From an uncultured Geobacteraceae bacterium (GTDB lineage Bacteria > Desulfobacterota > Desulfuromonadia > Geobacterales > Pseudopelobacteraceae): a stretch of 13,575 nt of DNA. Positions 6,102 through 13,466 of this stretch are shown in pieces. The notes beneath the pieces were generated by a model that worked only from the letters and a program-made list of their open reading frames with translations, was not told the DNA's origin and searched no databases. Where the stretch lies: the NCBI GenBank assembly GCA_903879825.1, contig CAIRND010000291.1, positions 1 to 13,575 on the forward strand, read 5' to 3'. The translations under genes and the position numbers were made by a program. Position 1 is the first letter of the stretch, and each line of letters opens with the position of its first letter.

Positions 6102-8609
6102 ATGGTTATAAAAAAGAAACGCGTAAAAATAAACTCACCCGGCCTGACGGAACTTCCCGCATTACCGCTGGATGCCCCCGGCCTGATCCATGATTACCGC
6201 CGCTATTTCACCTATAGTCTCGGCCAGAATAAATATTGCCATTCTGTGAATTATTTTTACAAAGCGCTGGCACTGACCGTCCGCGACCGGCTGATGGAAC
6301 GCTGGAAGAAGACCCGTTACACCTACATTGAGTCTCATTGCAAACGCGGCTATTACCTTTCGCTTGAATTTCTTATGGGGCGGACACTTGGCAACGCCAT
6401 GTTGAATCTCGGTATTACCGATACGGCCTCTGAGGCGATGCACCAGCTGGGTATCAACCTGGAAGATCTGGCCGAAGCCGAGATTGATGCCGGACTCGGT
6501 AACGGTGGCCTTGGTCGTTTGGCTGCCTGTTTTCTTGATAGTTGTGCCACACTGCAGCTGCCGGTAATGGGCTACGGTATCCGTTATGAATATGGCATGT
6601 TCCGCCAGCGTATCGTGGATGGTCGCCAGGTGGAGGAGCCGGATCACTGGCTGCGCGATGGCAACCCGTGGGAACAGGAACGGCCGGAATTCACCCAGCA
6701 CGTCCGCTTTGGCGGTCGCTGTGAACGCTACAAAACCGAGACCGGCGAGCAACGTGTCCGCTGGATTGACAGCCGGGATGTACTGGCGGTTCCCTATGAT
6801 ATTCCGATCCCCGGATATCGCAATGGGACCGTCAACACTCTGCGACTCTGGAAAGCCGCCGCCACTGATGCCTTTGACCTGGGTGAGTTTAACGCCGGTG
6901 GCTATGCTGAATCGGTTGCCACCAAGAATGAAGCCGAAAATATTACCATGGTGCTTTATCCGAATGATGCCAGTGAAAATGGCAAGGTGCTGCGATTGCG
7001 CCAGCAGTATTTCCTTGCGTCTGCGAGTCTTCAGGACGTCGTCGAACGGTGGGTAATGGTTCATAAAGGCGATTTCAGTGAATTTGCCGCCAATAACTGT
7101 TTTCAATTGAACGACACCCATCCAAGCTGCGCGGTGCCGGAATTGATGCGGATTTTGATGGACGATCAGGGCATGGGATGGGATCAGGCGTGGGGAATCA
7201 CCCGTCAGACAATGGCATATACCAACCATACGCTGCTTCCTGAGGCGCTCGAAAAATGGCCTTTACCGCTTTTCGGACAGCTTTTGCCACGAATTCTGGA
7301 GATAATTCTGGAGATCAATGCACGCTTTATTTCCGAAGTTTCCATTCGCTGGCCCGGTGATAATGAGCGTATGAGGCGTATGTCAATTATTGAGGAGGGA
7401 CACACACTCCAAATTCGCATGGCGTATCTGGCTATTGTGGGAAGCTTTTCTGTAAACGGTGTCGCCGCTCTGCATTCGCAGCTGCTTACCCAGGGTTTGT
7501 TCCGGGATTTCTATGAACTGTGGCCGCTCAAGTTTAACAACAAGACCAACGGGGTGACCCCGCGCCGGTGGATTGCGCACTGTAACCCCGATCTGAGTCA
7601 GCTTGTCTCCGAAAAAATCGGCTCGGGTTGGGTGGCTGACCTGCAACAGATACACAAAATTGCCGAATGTGCCAATGATCCTGAGTTTGGTCAGCGTTGG
7701 CATGAGGTGAAACAGGCCAATAAAGAACGTCTGTCTGCGCTTGTTCTGGCCAAATGTAATGTCGCGTTTAATCCTGACGGACTCTTTGATGTCCAGGTCA
7801 AGCGGATTCATGAATACAAACGCCAGCTTCTCAATATACTGCACGTTATTCACCTTTATGACCGTGTCAAGCGTGGCGATACGGCGGGGTGGACAAATCG
7901 CTGTGTGCTGATCGGCGGAAAAGCTGCACCCGGCTATGCAATGGCAAAGCTGATTATCAAGCTGATTAATAACGTGGCAGAGGTGGTTAATGCCGATCCG
8001 GCCGTTGGTGATCGCCTTAAAGTGGCCTTTCTTCCCAACTATAGCGTGACCGCCATGGAGATTATTTGCCCCGGTACTGATCTCTCCGAACAGCTGTCAA
8101 CCGCTGGTAAGGAAGCTTCGGGAACCGGCAATATGAAGTTCATGATGAATGGTGCCATAACCATCGGAACTCTGGATGGTGCGAATATAGAGATTCTTGA
8201 AGAGGTCGGCGAAGATAATTTCTTCATGTTCGGCCTGACCAGTGAAGAGGTTGATGAATCGCGCTGGAGCTATGATCCACATGGGATTATCAACCATGAC
8301 GACGACCTGCAGCGGGTTATGAACCTTCTTCGCTGTGGTCACTTCAATCTGTTCGATGCCGGACTTTTTGACCCGATTATTAATGCAATTTGCTCCGCCT
8401 ATGACCCCTGGATGGTGGCTGCAGACTTCCGCAGTTTCATCGATGCCCAGCAACGCGTGGCCACTGCCTACCAGGATCGCACCCGCTGGACCCGCATGAG
8501 CATCATGAACACCGCCTGCAGCGGGAAATTTTCCACTGACCGGACGATCAGCAATTATAACGAGGAAATCTGGCACCTGAAGGCAATGCCTGTCGGGGAT
8601 GCGGAATAA
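6102..8609 (+). CDS. glgP: Glycogen phosphorylase
   Basis: This enzyme removes glucose from the non-reducing ends of glycogen or other alpha-1,4-glucans with inorganic phosphate, releasing glucose 1-phosphate in the cytoplasm. The 835-residue length is close to the roughly 815 of E. coli GlgP. Visible family blocks are YLSLEFLMGRTLGNAM, GLGNGGLGRLAACFLDS (131-146), the EYGMF segment, QLNDTHPS, TNHTLLPEALEKWP, KFNNKTNGVTPRRW, the KRIHEYKRQLLN block, and EASGTGNMKF with PLP lysine K679. No block appears missing. The ATG at 6102 has AAGGAG at 6090-6095 with 6-bp spacing. No other glycogen genes are in the window, so it appears to be a stand-alone gene; the aldolase gene further downstream handles the same carbon after glucose 1-phosphate enters glycolysis. 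A strong hairpin follows the stop. Maltodextrin specificity cannot be excluded. Confidence 0.97.
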   Translation: MVIKKKRVKINSPGLTELPALPLDAPGLIHDYRRYFTYSLGQNKYCHSVNYFYKALALTVRDRLMERWKKTRYTYIESHCKRGYYLSLEFLMGRTLGNAMLNLGITDTASEAMHQLGINLEDLAEAEIDAGLGNGGLGRLAACFLDSCATLQLPVMGYGIRYEYGMFRQRIVDGRQVEEPDHWLRDGNPWEQERPEFTQHVRFGGRCERYKTETGEQRVRWIDSRDVLAVPYDIPIPGYRNGTVNTLRLWKAAATDAFDLGEFNAGGYAESVATKNEAENITMVLYPNDASENGKVLRLRQQYFLASASLQDVVERWVMVHKGDFSEFAANNCFQLNDTHPSCAVPELMRILMDDQGMGWDQAWGITRQTMAYTNHTLLPEALEKWPLPLFGQLLPRILEIILEINARFISEVSIRWPGDNERMRRMSIIEEGHTLQIRMAYLAIVGSFSVNGVAALHSQLLTQGLFRDFYELWPLKFNNKTNGVTPRRWIAHCNPDLSQLVSEKIGSGWVADLQQIHKIAECANDPEFGQRWHEVKQANKERLSALVLAKCNVAFNPDGLFDVQVKRIHEYKRQLLNILHVIHLYDRVKRGDTAGWTNRCVLIGGKAAPGYAMAKLIIKLINNVAEVVNADPAVGDRLKVAFLPNYSVTAMEIICPGTDLSEQLSTAGKEASGTGNMKFMMNGAITIGTLDGANIEILEEVGEDNFFMFGLTSEEVDESRWSYDPHGIINHDDDLQRVMNLLRCGHFNLFDAGLFDPIINAICSAYDPWMVAADFRSFIDAQQRVATAYQDRTRWTRMSIMNTACSGKFSTDRTISNYNEEIWHLKAMPVGDAE

Positions 8610-8636
8610 AGCAGCTGTAAAACCTCACCACTCCCA

Positions 8637-8659
8637 GCCCCTCCTGAATCAGGAGGGGC
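8637..8659 (+). terminator. Strong hairpin after glgP, terminator-like but without a U-tract
   Basis: GCCCCTCCTGA (8637-8647) and its exact complement TCAGGAGGGGC (8649-8659) form a GC-rich stem around a single central A; a 9-bp stem with a 5-base loop is the realistic fold. It begins 27 bp after the glgP stop. The following bases (ACTATTAATCC) lack a run of T, so it may stop transcription weakly, protect the 3' end, or need a factor. Confidence 0.6.
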
Positions 8660-8748
8660 ACTATTAATCCTAAAAAAGCAATAAACTTCCGTTTTCGGGT
8701 TAATAGCTCTTCTTGTCTCGCTACGTATCTACCTGTTTCCAGGTGAAC

Positions 8749-11385
8749 ATGGACGTTATCACTACCCATACGAATGCCGATTTTGATTGTCTGGGTGCCA
8801 TGGCTGCCGCTTCGCGGCTGTATCCCGGTGCCCTGATTGCTTTCTCTGGCTCACAGGAAAAAGGGGTGCGTGATTTTGTTGAACGCCACCCGGACTATCT
8901 GCCCCACTTCACCCGCGCCAAAGATATCTCCCTTGAAGCCATCACCCGCCTGATCATTGTTGATTGTCAGCAGGAGACCCGTATCGGCCGCTTTGCAGAA
9001 ATCCTCGAGCGTCCTGGTCTGGAAATTCACATTTATGATCACCACCCGGTAACAGACGAAAGTGTTGTGCCGACCGGGGGGACCATCAGGGTCTGCGGTT
9101 CCGCTTCGACTCTTCTTGCTGCACATTTGATGGAATCTGACGTCGTGCTGAATGCAGAAGAAGCCACCCTGATACTGCTCGGGATTCATGAGGACACCGG
9201 GCGGTTGCTGTTTCCCTCGGCAACGCCGGAAGATTACCGTGTTGCAGGCTGGTTGCTTGGACAGGGAGCGCGACTCACGGTTGTTGCCGATGCGCTGACG
9301 CCGGAATTGACCCGGGCGCAAATGGGGCTTCTGAAACAGTTGCTGACGACGCTCAAGACCAGTACGGTGCATGGCGTAGTTATTTCAATTGCCCATGCTT
9401 CCAGCGATCATTACATCGGTGATATCGCTTCGTTGGCTCACCTGATGCGTGATATGGAAAATATGGATGCCCTCTTTATCGCGGTCGCCATGGAAAGGCA
9501 CGTTTATCTTGTGGCCCGCAGTCATATCCCTGAAATAGATGCCGGTGAAATTATGAAAGGCTTTCAGGGTGGCGGACATGCCACCGCTGCCTCGGCTGTG
9601 GTGCATGACCACACATTGAAGCAGGTGTTGGAGCGGCTTGACGGAGTGTTGCACCGCTCGGTCAAACGCCAGGTGACGGCGGGGAGCATTATGTCGAAGC
9701 CGGTAAAAACCATGCCTGATTCGGTGGACATAGCCGGCGCCCGGGAGTTTTTGACCCGCTATAATTGCAATGCAATGCCGGTTATGTCCGGTGAAAAAAT
9801 GGTTGGCGTCATTTCGCGCAAAACGGTTGAGAAAGCGCTGCACCATGGGCTTGATGCCTCACCGGTGACAGATTTCATGCATACGGAATACCTGATCGCC
9901 ACAGCAGACACTCCACTGGCTGATATTCAGGCGTACATGGTGACGGGGAATCGCCGCTTTGTACCGGTATTTGATGGAACGCATCTGGCGGGTGCGGTGA
10001 CACGAACCGACCTGATGCGGCATATGTATGGCGGTCGCCGTGGTCAGAGCGCTGCCCTCTATGACCTGGCATCGCTGAACGTTCCCACCCGAACCCGCTC
10101 TGTAGCTGGATTGCTTGGCAAGCGGCTTTCGGCTGAAATCCGCGAGACTCTGCAGCAACTGGGTGACGCCGGTGACGGGTTGGGACTGTCTGTCTACGTT
10201 GTCGGTGGTTTTGTACGTGACCTGTTGCTCGGCACCGCCAACCTTGATATCGATGTGACGGTCGAAGGGGACGGCATTCTCTTTGCGGAATATTTTGCCG
10301 GACGCTACGGGGGCAGGGTACGCAGTCATCAAAAATTCGGCACGGCGGTGCTGATTTTGCCTGATGGTCGCAAAATCGATGTGGCCAGTACCCGTCTGGA
10401 ATATTACGACTCCCCCGGTGCTCTGCCGACGGTTGAACGTGCTTCGCTCCGTCATGACCTGTATAGACGTGATTTTACGGTAAATACACTGGCTCTCTGC
10501 ATAAACAAGGGTCGCTTTGGTCAGTTGACCGATCATTTTGGCGCTCAGCAGGATATTCAGGAGCGTGTAGTCAGGGTGCTGCACAACCTGTCGTTTGTAG
10601 AAGATCCGACCCGTGTCTTTCGGGCAATCCGCTTTGAGCAGCGCCTTGGTTTTCATATAGCTCCCCATAGCGAAAATCTGATACGCAGCGCGGTACGGAT
10701 GCATCTACTCGATAAATTGGGGGGGGAGCGCCTGCTGAGTGAGCTGGTACAGATTATGCGCGAAAAAGAGCCGATGGCGGCAATCGGGCGTATGTCTTCG
10801 TTTGGTCTTCTTCACGTTATACATCCCGCGCTCAAGTTGATACCGGATACGGAGCGGGTACTGCAGGAAGCCCGGCAGGTGATGGCATGGTTTCGGCTCC
10901 TCTATCTTGAGGATCGCTGTGAGCCATGGCAGGTATACCTTCTGGCGTTATGCGATGGACTCACACCGGAAGCGTTCAGCGATGTGTGCAACCGACTGGC
11001 AATTCCCGGACGGCTGGCCTCGCAGCTTTGCAGCCAGCGTCATCAGGTTTTCACTACTCTGAATGCGATCAAACGGCGTCTAAAGTTGACTGCCGAGGTA
11101 CGAAACAGCCAGATCTATGCGTGGTGTAGCGTATTCACGCTGGAGATGTTGTTGTATCTTGCCGCCCGAGCAAGAAGCGAGCAGATCAGGCGCTTTGTGT
11201 CGTTTTATCTGACCCGGCTACGCACGGTTGTCCCGTTACTGGACGGAGATGATCTGAGCAGGCTTGGTCTGAAGCCGGGCCCGCTTATCGGACGCATCAA
11301 GAATCGTTTGCTGCAGGCGCGTCTCGATGGTGAAGTGAACAGCCGGGATGACGAAGAGCGGTTAGCTTCCTCTCTGCTGTTATAG
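8749..11385 (+). CDS. DHH-DHHA1 / CBS pair / class II tRNA nucleotidyltransferase fusion
   Basis: This 878-residue protein joins three units. Residues 1-300 are a DHH-DHHA1 phosphoesterase like the NrnA oligoribonucleases: THTNADFD (D11, D13), IVDCQQ (D72), YDHHP (D97, H98, H99) and the DHHA1 loop GGGH (274-277). Residues about 312-427 are two CBS domains, usual sensors of adenine nucleotides. Residues 485 onward are a class II nucleotidyltransferase: GGFVRDLLLG (486-495), catalytic D500 and D502, TRLEYY (548-553), RRDFTVNTLA (573-582), and EDPTR (618-622), the EDxxR that pairs with ATP or CTP bases. The GRRFxLxHV signature of gammaproteobacterial poly(A) polymerases is absent, so it should add A or CCA to tRNA 3' ends. 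Geobacter is known to split the C-adding and A-adding steps between enzymes; which step this one does is not decidable here. I chose ATG 8749 with AGGTGA upstream; a TTG at 8713 would add 12 residues. Confidence 0.92.
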   Translation: MDVITTHTNADFDCLGAMAAASRLYPGALIAFSGSQEKGVRDFVERHPDYLPHFTRAKDISLEAITRLIIVDCQQETRIGRFAEILERPGLEIHIYDHHPVTDESVVPTGGTIRVCGSASTLLAAHLMESDVVLNAEEATLILLGIHEDTGRLLFPSATPEDYRVAGWLLGQGARLTVVADALTPELTRAQMGLLKQLLTTLKTSTVHGVVISIAHASSDHYIGDIASLAHLMRDMENMDALFIAVAMERHVYLVARSHIPEIDAGEIMKGFQGGGHATAASAVVHDHTLKQVLERLDGVLHRSVKRQVTAGSIMSKPVKTMPDSVDIAGAREFLTRYNCNAMPVMSGEKMVGVISRKTVEKALHHGLDASPVTDFMHTEYLIATADTPLADIQAYMVTGNRRFVPVFDGTHLAGAVTRTDLMRHMYGGRRGQSAALYDLASLNVPTRTRSVAGLLGKRLSAEIRETLQQLGDAGDGLGLSVYVVGGFVRDLLLGTANLDIDVTVEGDGILFAEYFAGRYGGRVRSHQKFGTAVLILPDGRKIDVASTRLEYYDSPGALPTVERASLRHDLYRRDFTVNTLALCINKGRFGQLTDHFGAQQDIQERVVRVLHNLSFVEDPTRVFRAIRFEQRLGFHIAPHSENLIRSAVRMHLLDKLGGERLLSELVQIMREKEPMAAIGRMSSFGLLHVIHPALKLIPDTERVLQEARQVMAWFRLLYLEDRCEPWQVYLLALCDGLTPEAFSDVCNRLAIPGRLASQLCSQRHQVFTTLNAIKRRLKLTAEVRNSQIYAWCSVFTLEMLLYLAARARSEQIRRFVSFYLTRLRTVVPLLDGDDLSRLGLKPGPLIGRIKNRLLQARLDGEVNSRDDEERLASSLLL

Positions 11386-11395
11386 AGAACAAAAT

Positions 11396-11424
11396 CAACT
11401 AATATATATAAAATCAGTTAGTTG
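11396..11424 (+). terminator. AT-rich inverted repeat after the nucleotidyltransferase gene
   Basis: CAACTAA (11396-11402) and its complement TTAGTTG (11418-11424) enclose a 15-base AT-rich loop, starting 11 bp after the stop codon and ending 13 bp before the -35 box of the next gene. The stem is only 7 bp and AT-rich, with no T-run after it, so it is a poor terminator; an operator for the next promoter is an alternative. Confidence 0.3.
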
Positions 11425-11436
11425 TGAAAAATCGAC

Positions 11437-11466
11437 TTGACGGAATGCATACAGGCATGTTAGAAA
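11437..11466 (+). promoter_or_regulatory. Candidate sigma70 promoter of the exported glycine-zipper gene
   Basis: TTGACG (11437-11442, five of six) and TAGAAA (11461-11466, four of six) are separated by 18 bp, placing the start of transcription about 40 bases before the ATG at 11512. Together with the terminator after the gene this suggests a single-gene transcript. Confidence 0.5.
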
Positions 11467-11511
11467 AAACCTGCAAAAAGATAAAATTCAGTGATACTGA
11501 GAGGAAACACT

Positions 11512-11904
11512 ATGAAACAATTGAGAAAGTTCGCAGCAATCATGACGCTGGTTTCACTTTTGGCTACCGCTTCCTCAGCGTGTGCAGCTGACGACACAAT
11601 CAAGGAAGTTTTTACCGATGCATTTTACGGAGCGGCCATCGGTGGTCTTGTCGGCGGTGCTGTAATGATCTTTGAGAAACAGCCTTTTAAAAATTTAAAT
11701 TATATTGCATACGGTGCTGCTTCGGGTGTTCTGGCCGGTACTGCCTACGGATTAGCCAAATCTGCTCGCGCCTTTGCTGAAGTTGAAAATGGCCGTATCA
11801 AAGTAGCTTTTCCAACAATTATCCCGGAGTTGGTCGTTTCACCCTCTTCGCGTCAAACGACCGTTGCCTGGAGAGCTGATCTGATTCGGGGCACGTTTAA
11901 CTGA
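11512..11904 (+). CDS. Small exported glycine-zipper protein of unknown function
   Basis: I do not recognise a named family for this 130-residue protein. Its N-terminus is a signal peptide: basic MKQLRK, hydrophobic FAAIMTLVSLLATA, and a signal peptidase I site at ACA|ADD (cleavage after A25). C24 is not preceded by a proper lipobox, so a lipoprotein is unlikely. The mature part has two hydrophobic segments with regular glycine spacing: G40, G44, G48 (plus G45, G49) and G68, G72, G76, G80, which is GxxxGxxxGxxxG. Such zippers pack helices in membranes and occur in outer-membrane and periplasmic proteins. A polar region follows, and the C-terminus alternates polar and hydrophobic residues. The ATG at 11512 has GAGAGGA about 8 bp upstream; an upstream in-frame start at 11491 would spoil the signal peptide. 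It is flanked by its own promoter and terminator. Confidence 0.75.
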   Translation: MKQLRKFAAIMTLVSLLATASSACAADDTIKEVFTDAFYGAAIGGLVGGAVMIFEKQPFKNLNYIAYGAASGVLAGTAYGLAKSARAFAEVENGRIKVAFPTIIPELVVSPSSRQTTVAWRADLIRGTFN

Positions 11905-11931
11905 GTGAGCGAAAAAAATAATGTAAAAATG

Positions 11932-11964
11932 ACCCGCCTAAGAAATTTAGCGGGTTTTTTATTT
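11932..11964 (+). terminator. Intrinsic terminator, probably bidirectional
   Basis: ACCCGC (11932-11937) pairs with GCGGGT (11950-11955), extended after one bulged base by TAA/TTA, and is followed by T6 then ATTT. An outer pair, GTGAGC (11905-11910) and GCTCAC (11965-11970), and an A-rich tract before the stem mean the reverse strand has a T-rich tail as well. It ends the glycine-zipper transcript 28 bp after its stop. Confidence 0.85.
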
Positions 11965-11991
11965 GCTCACACCGCCTGAAAGCGTTATAAC
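11963..11991 (+). promoter_or_regulatory. Candidate promoter of ppnP-gluQ, overlapping the terminator end
   Basis: TATAAC (11986-11991, five of six) lies 17 bp after TTGCTC (11963-11968, three of six). The -10 box sits within a perfect 10-bp palindrome, CGTTATAACG (11983-11992), which could be a repressor site. The -35 box lies in the distal arm of the preceding terminator. The predicted leader to the ppnP ATG is about 25 bases. Confidence 0.4.
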
Positions 11992-12023
11992 GTGCCGCAT
12001 AACACAATCCATGAGGAGGAAAC

Positions 12024-12338
12024 ATGTCAGAATTCAACAACGTTACCGTAGTTAAAAAAGCCAATATCTATTTTGGTGGTCAGGTTACTAGTCGTTCGGT
12101 ACTGTTTCCTGATGGCAGCAAAAAAACACTCGGAGTTATGCAGCCGGGAGAATATGAGTTTTCCACCGGGGTAGCTGAGATCATGGAGGTTCTTTCGGGT
12201 GAGTTGAAGTGGCAGTTACAAGGCGAACACGAGTGGAAAAAAGTTGTCGTCGGAGAATCGTTTAACGTACCAGCAAATTCAGTTTTTCTGATGAAGATGT
12301 CGGTTGTCACCGATTATTGCTGTTCCTTCGGCAGCTGA
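12024..12338 (+). CDS. ppnP: Pyrimidine/purine nucleoside phosphorylase PpnP (DUF1255, YaiE)
   Basis: PpnP cleaves a broad range of nucleosides with phosphate to give the free base and ribose 1-phosphate; it is a small cupin. The 104-residue protein matches the family along its length: NIYFGGQVTSRSV near the N-terminus, the KKTLGVMQPGEYEFSTGVAEIMEVLSG block, and SFNVPANSVFLMKMSVVTDYCC at the C-terminal end, where E. coli YaiE has FNVPGHSEF. It is about ten residues longer than the E. coli protein, mostly at the N-terminus. A strong AGGAGG precedes the ATG. The stop lies 13 bp before the likely GTG start of gluQ, so the two are probably co-transcribed, although no functional tie beyond nucleotide chemistry is obvious. 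Confidence 0.93.
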   Translation: MSEFNNVTVVKKANIYFGGQVTSRSVLFPDGSKKTLGVMQPGEYEFSTGVAEIMEVLSGELKWQLQGEHEWKKVVVGESFNVPANSVFLMKMSVVTDYCCSFGS

Positions 12339-12351
12339 CAAAGACATATCA

Positions 12352-13284
12352 GTGAACCGCAGCACCGAAGTTCACGTTGTCGGTCGCTTTGCCCCTTCTC
12401 CCACCGGCGCGTTACATGTCGGCTCTCTGGTGGCGGCGGTCGGGAGCTATCTAATGGCGAAACGTGCCGGTGGTCGGTGGCTGCTGCGTCTTGATGATCT
12501 GGATGTGCCTCGTCAGGTACCCGGTATGGCAGACGACATCATGCGGACACTGGAGTCGTTTGGTCTGCTTTGGGACGGTACTGTTGCCCGTCAGAGTTTG
12601 CATCAGCAAGAATATCAGCGTGCGTTTTCTGCTCTTCAGCAGAAGGGTGTTGTCTATCCCTGCTGCTGCTCACGTAAGGACATTGCCATTAGTGCTTCAG
12701 CACCCCATGGGGAAGATGGCAGTATTCCGTATTCCGGCCGGTGCCGGGGTCAGAACATAATCAGTGAATCGGTCATTCGTTCCTGGCGGGTCAGGGTTCC
12801 GGAAGAGGATATCTGCTTTTCTGACCTGCGCACGGGTAAGCTCTGTCAGAGTCTCCCTGCTGTTTCAGGTGATTTCATACTGAGACGTGGTGATGGGGAG
12901 TTTGCCTACCAACTGGCGGTCGTTGTGGATGATTATCTTGCAGGGGTGAATCAGGTGGTGCGGGGGGAGGACCTACTGGATTCGACTCCACGTCAGATCT
13001 ATCTGCAGCGGCTTCTCGGCTATCCACATCCGGACTATTGCCATCTGCCGTTGGTCACCGGTCCGGATGGTTCCAAACTGAGTAAGCGTGACAATCTGCT
13101 TTCATGCCAACAGGGCTCTGTGACCGGTAGAGAGCGGATACTGCTTCTGGCAGCACTCGGTTTCCTCGGTCAAAACCCTCCACCTGACCTTGCTGCATGT
13201 TCCTGCAGAGCTATTCTTGAGTGGGGTGCCTCCCATTTTACGCCGCTTCGTCTTCCCGCTCATAATGGCGCACTGACGCTGTAA
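12352..13284 (+). CDS. gluQ: Glutamyl-Q tRNA(Asp) synthetase
   Basis: GluQ is a shortened glutamyl-tRNA synthetase without the anticodon-binding domain. It activates glutamate and attaches it to the queuosine base at the wobble position of tRNA(Asp). The 310-residue protein, counted from GTG 12352, has FAPSPTGALHVGSL (13-26, the HIGH-type motif), RLDDLDVPR, zinc ligands C104, C106, Y127 and C131 (CxC then YxxxC), VVRGEDLL, and KLSKRD (242-247, the KMSKS-type motif), after which it ends where full-length GluRS would continue. No in-frame ATG precedes the HIGH motif; the first would remove it. The choices are GTG 12352 or TTG 12304, the latter overlapping ppnP by 35 bp; neither has a clear ribosome site, so coupling to ppnP is likely. 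The family is usually about 290-310 residues, which favours the GTG. Confidence 0.93.
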   Translation: MNRSTEVHVVGRFAPSPTGALHVGSLVAAVGSYLMAKRAGGRWLLRLDDLDVPRQVPGMADDIMRTLESFGLLWDGTVARQSLHQQEYQRAFSALQQKGVVYPCCCSRKDIAISASAPHGEDGSIPYSGRCRGQNIISESVIRSWRVRVPEEDICFSDLRTGKLCQSLPAVSGDFILRRGDGEFAYQLAVVVDDYLAGVNQVVRGEDLLDSTPRQIYLQRLLGYPHPDYCHLPLVTGPDGSKLSKRDNLLSCQQGSVTGRERILLLAALGFLGQNPPPDLAACSCRAILEWGASHFTPLRLPAHNGALTL

Positions 13285-13389
13285 TTGTTGCGTGGTGGGG
13301 TTGTGCTGCACACTTCACCGTATTAGTGCTTCAGGTTTTTGTCGATTAGATATGTTCAGAGTTTACACCTTGATTATACGGTAGTTGCA

Positions 13390-13423
13390 TGGTATTTCTA
13401 TCAGCCGTGCCGGCTGTATACCA
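13390..13423 (+). promoter_or_regulatory. Two-tier hairpin upstream of fba
   Basis: TGGTAT (13390-13395) pairs with ATACCA (13418-13423), and inside it CAGCCG (13402-13407) pairs with CGGCTG (13411-13416) around a TGC loop, leaving an asymmetric internal loop of six bases against one. It lies 106 bp after gluQ and 43 bp before the fba start. No T-run follows, so it could be a leader structure for fba, a weak terminator of gluQ, or an operator. No convincing promoter is visible in this gap. Confidence 0.4.
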
Positions 13424-13466
13424 CTTAAATAGCCGCACATACTTCAAAGCACCCGAGGGGGATGAA

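Noticed and set aside
6162..7229. 355-codon open frame on the minus strand inside glgP
   Set aside because: It lies wholly antisense to clear glycogen phosphorylase blocks and shows no recognisable motif; it results from the codon pattern of glgP.
9859..10704. 281-codon open frame on the minus strand inside the nucleotidyltransferase fusion
   Set aside because: Antisense to CBS and catalytic nucleotidyltransferase motifs, with no domain of its own.
8749..11385. Poly(A) polymerase PcnB as the name for the fusion
   Set aside because: The GRRFxLxHV signature of gammaproteobacterial poly(A) polymerases is absent, and the KFGTA and EDPTR segments fit a tRNA A/CCA-adding enzyme better.
11512..11904. 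Lipoprotein interpretation of the signal peptide
   Set aside because: C24 is preceded by SSA, without the usual Leu-type residue at -3, while ACA|ADD is a good signal peptidase I site.
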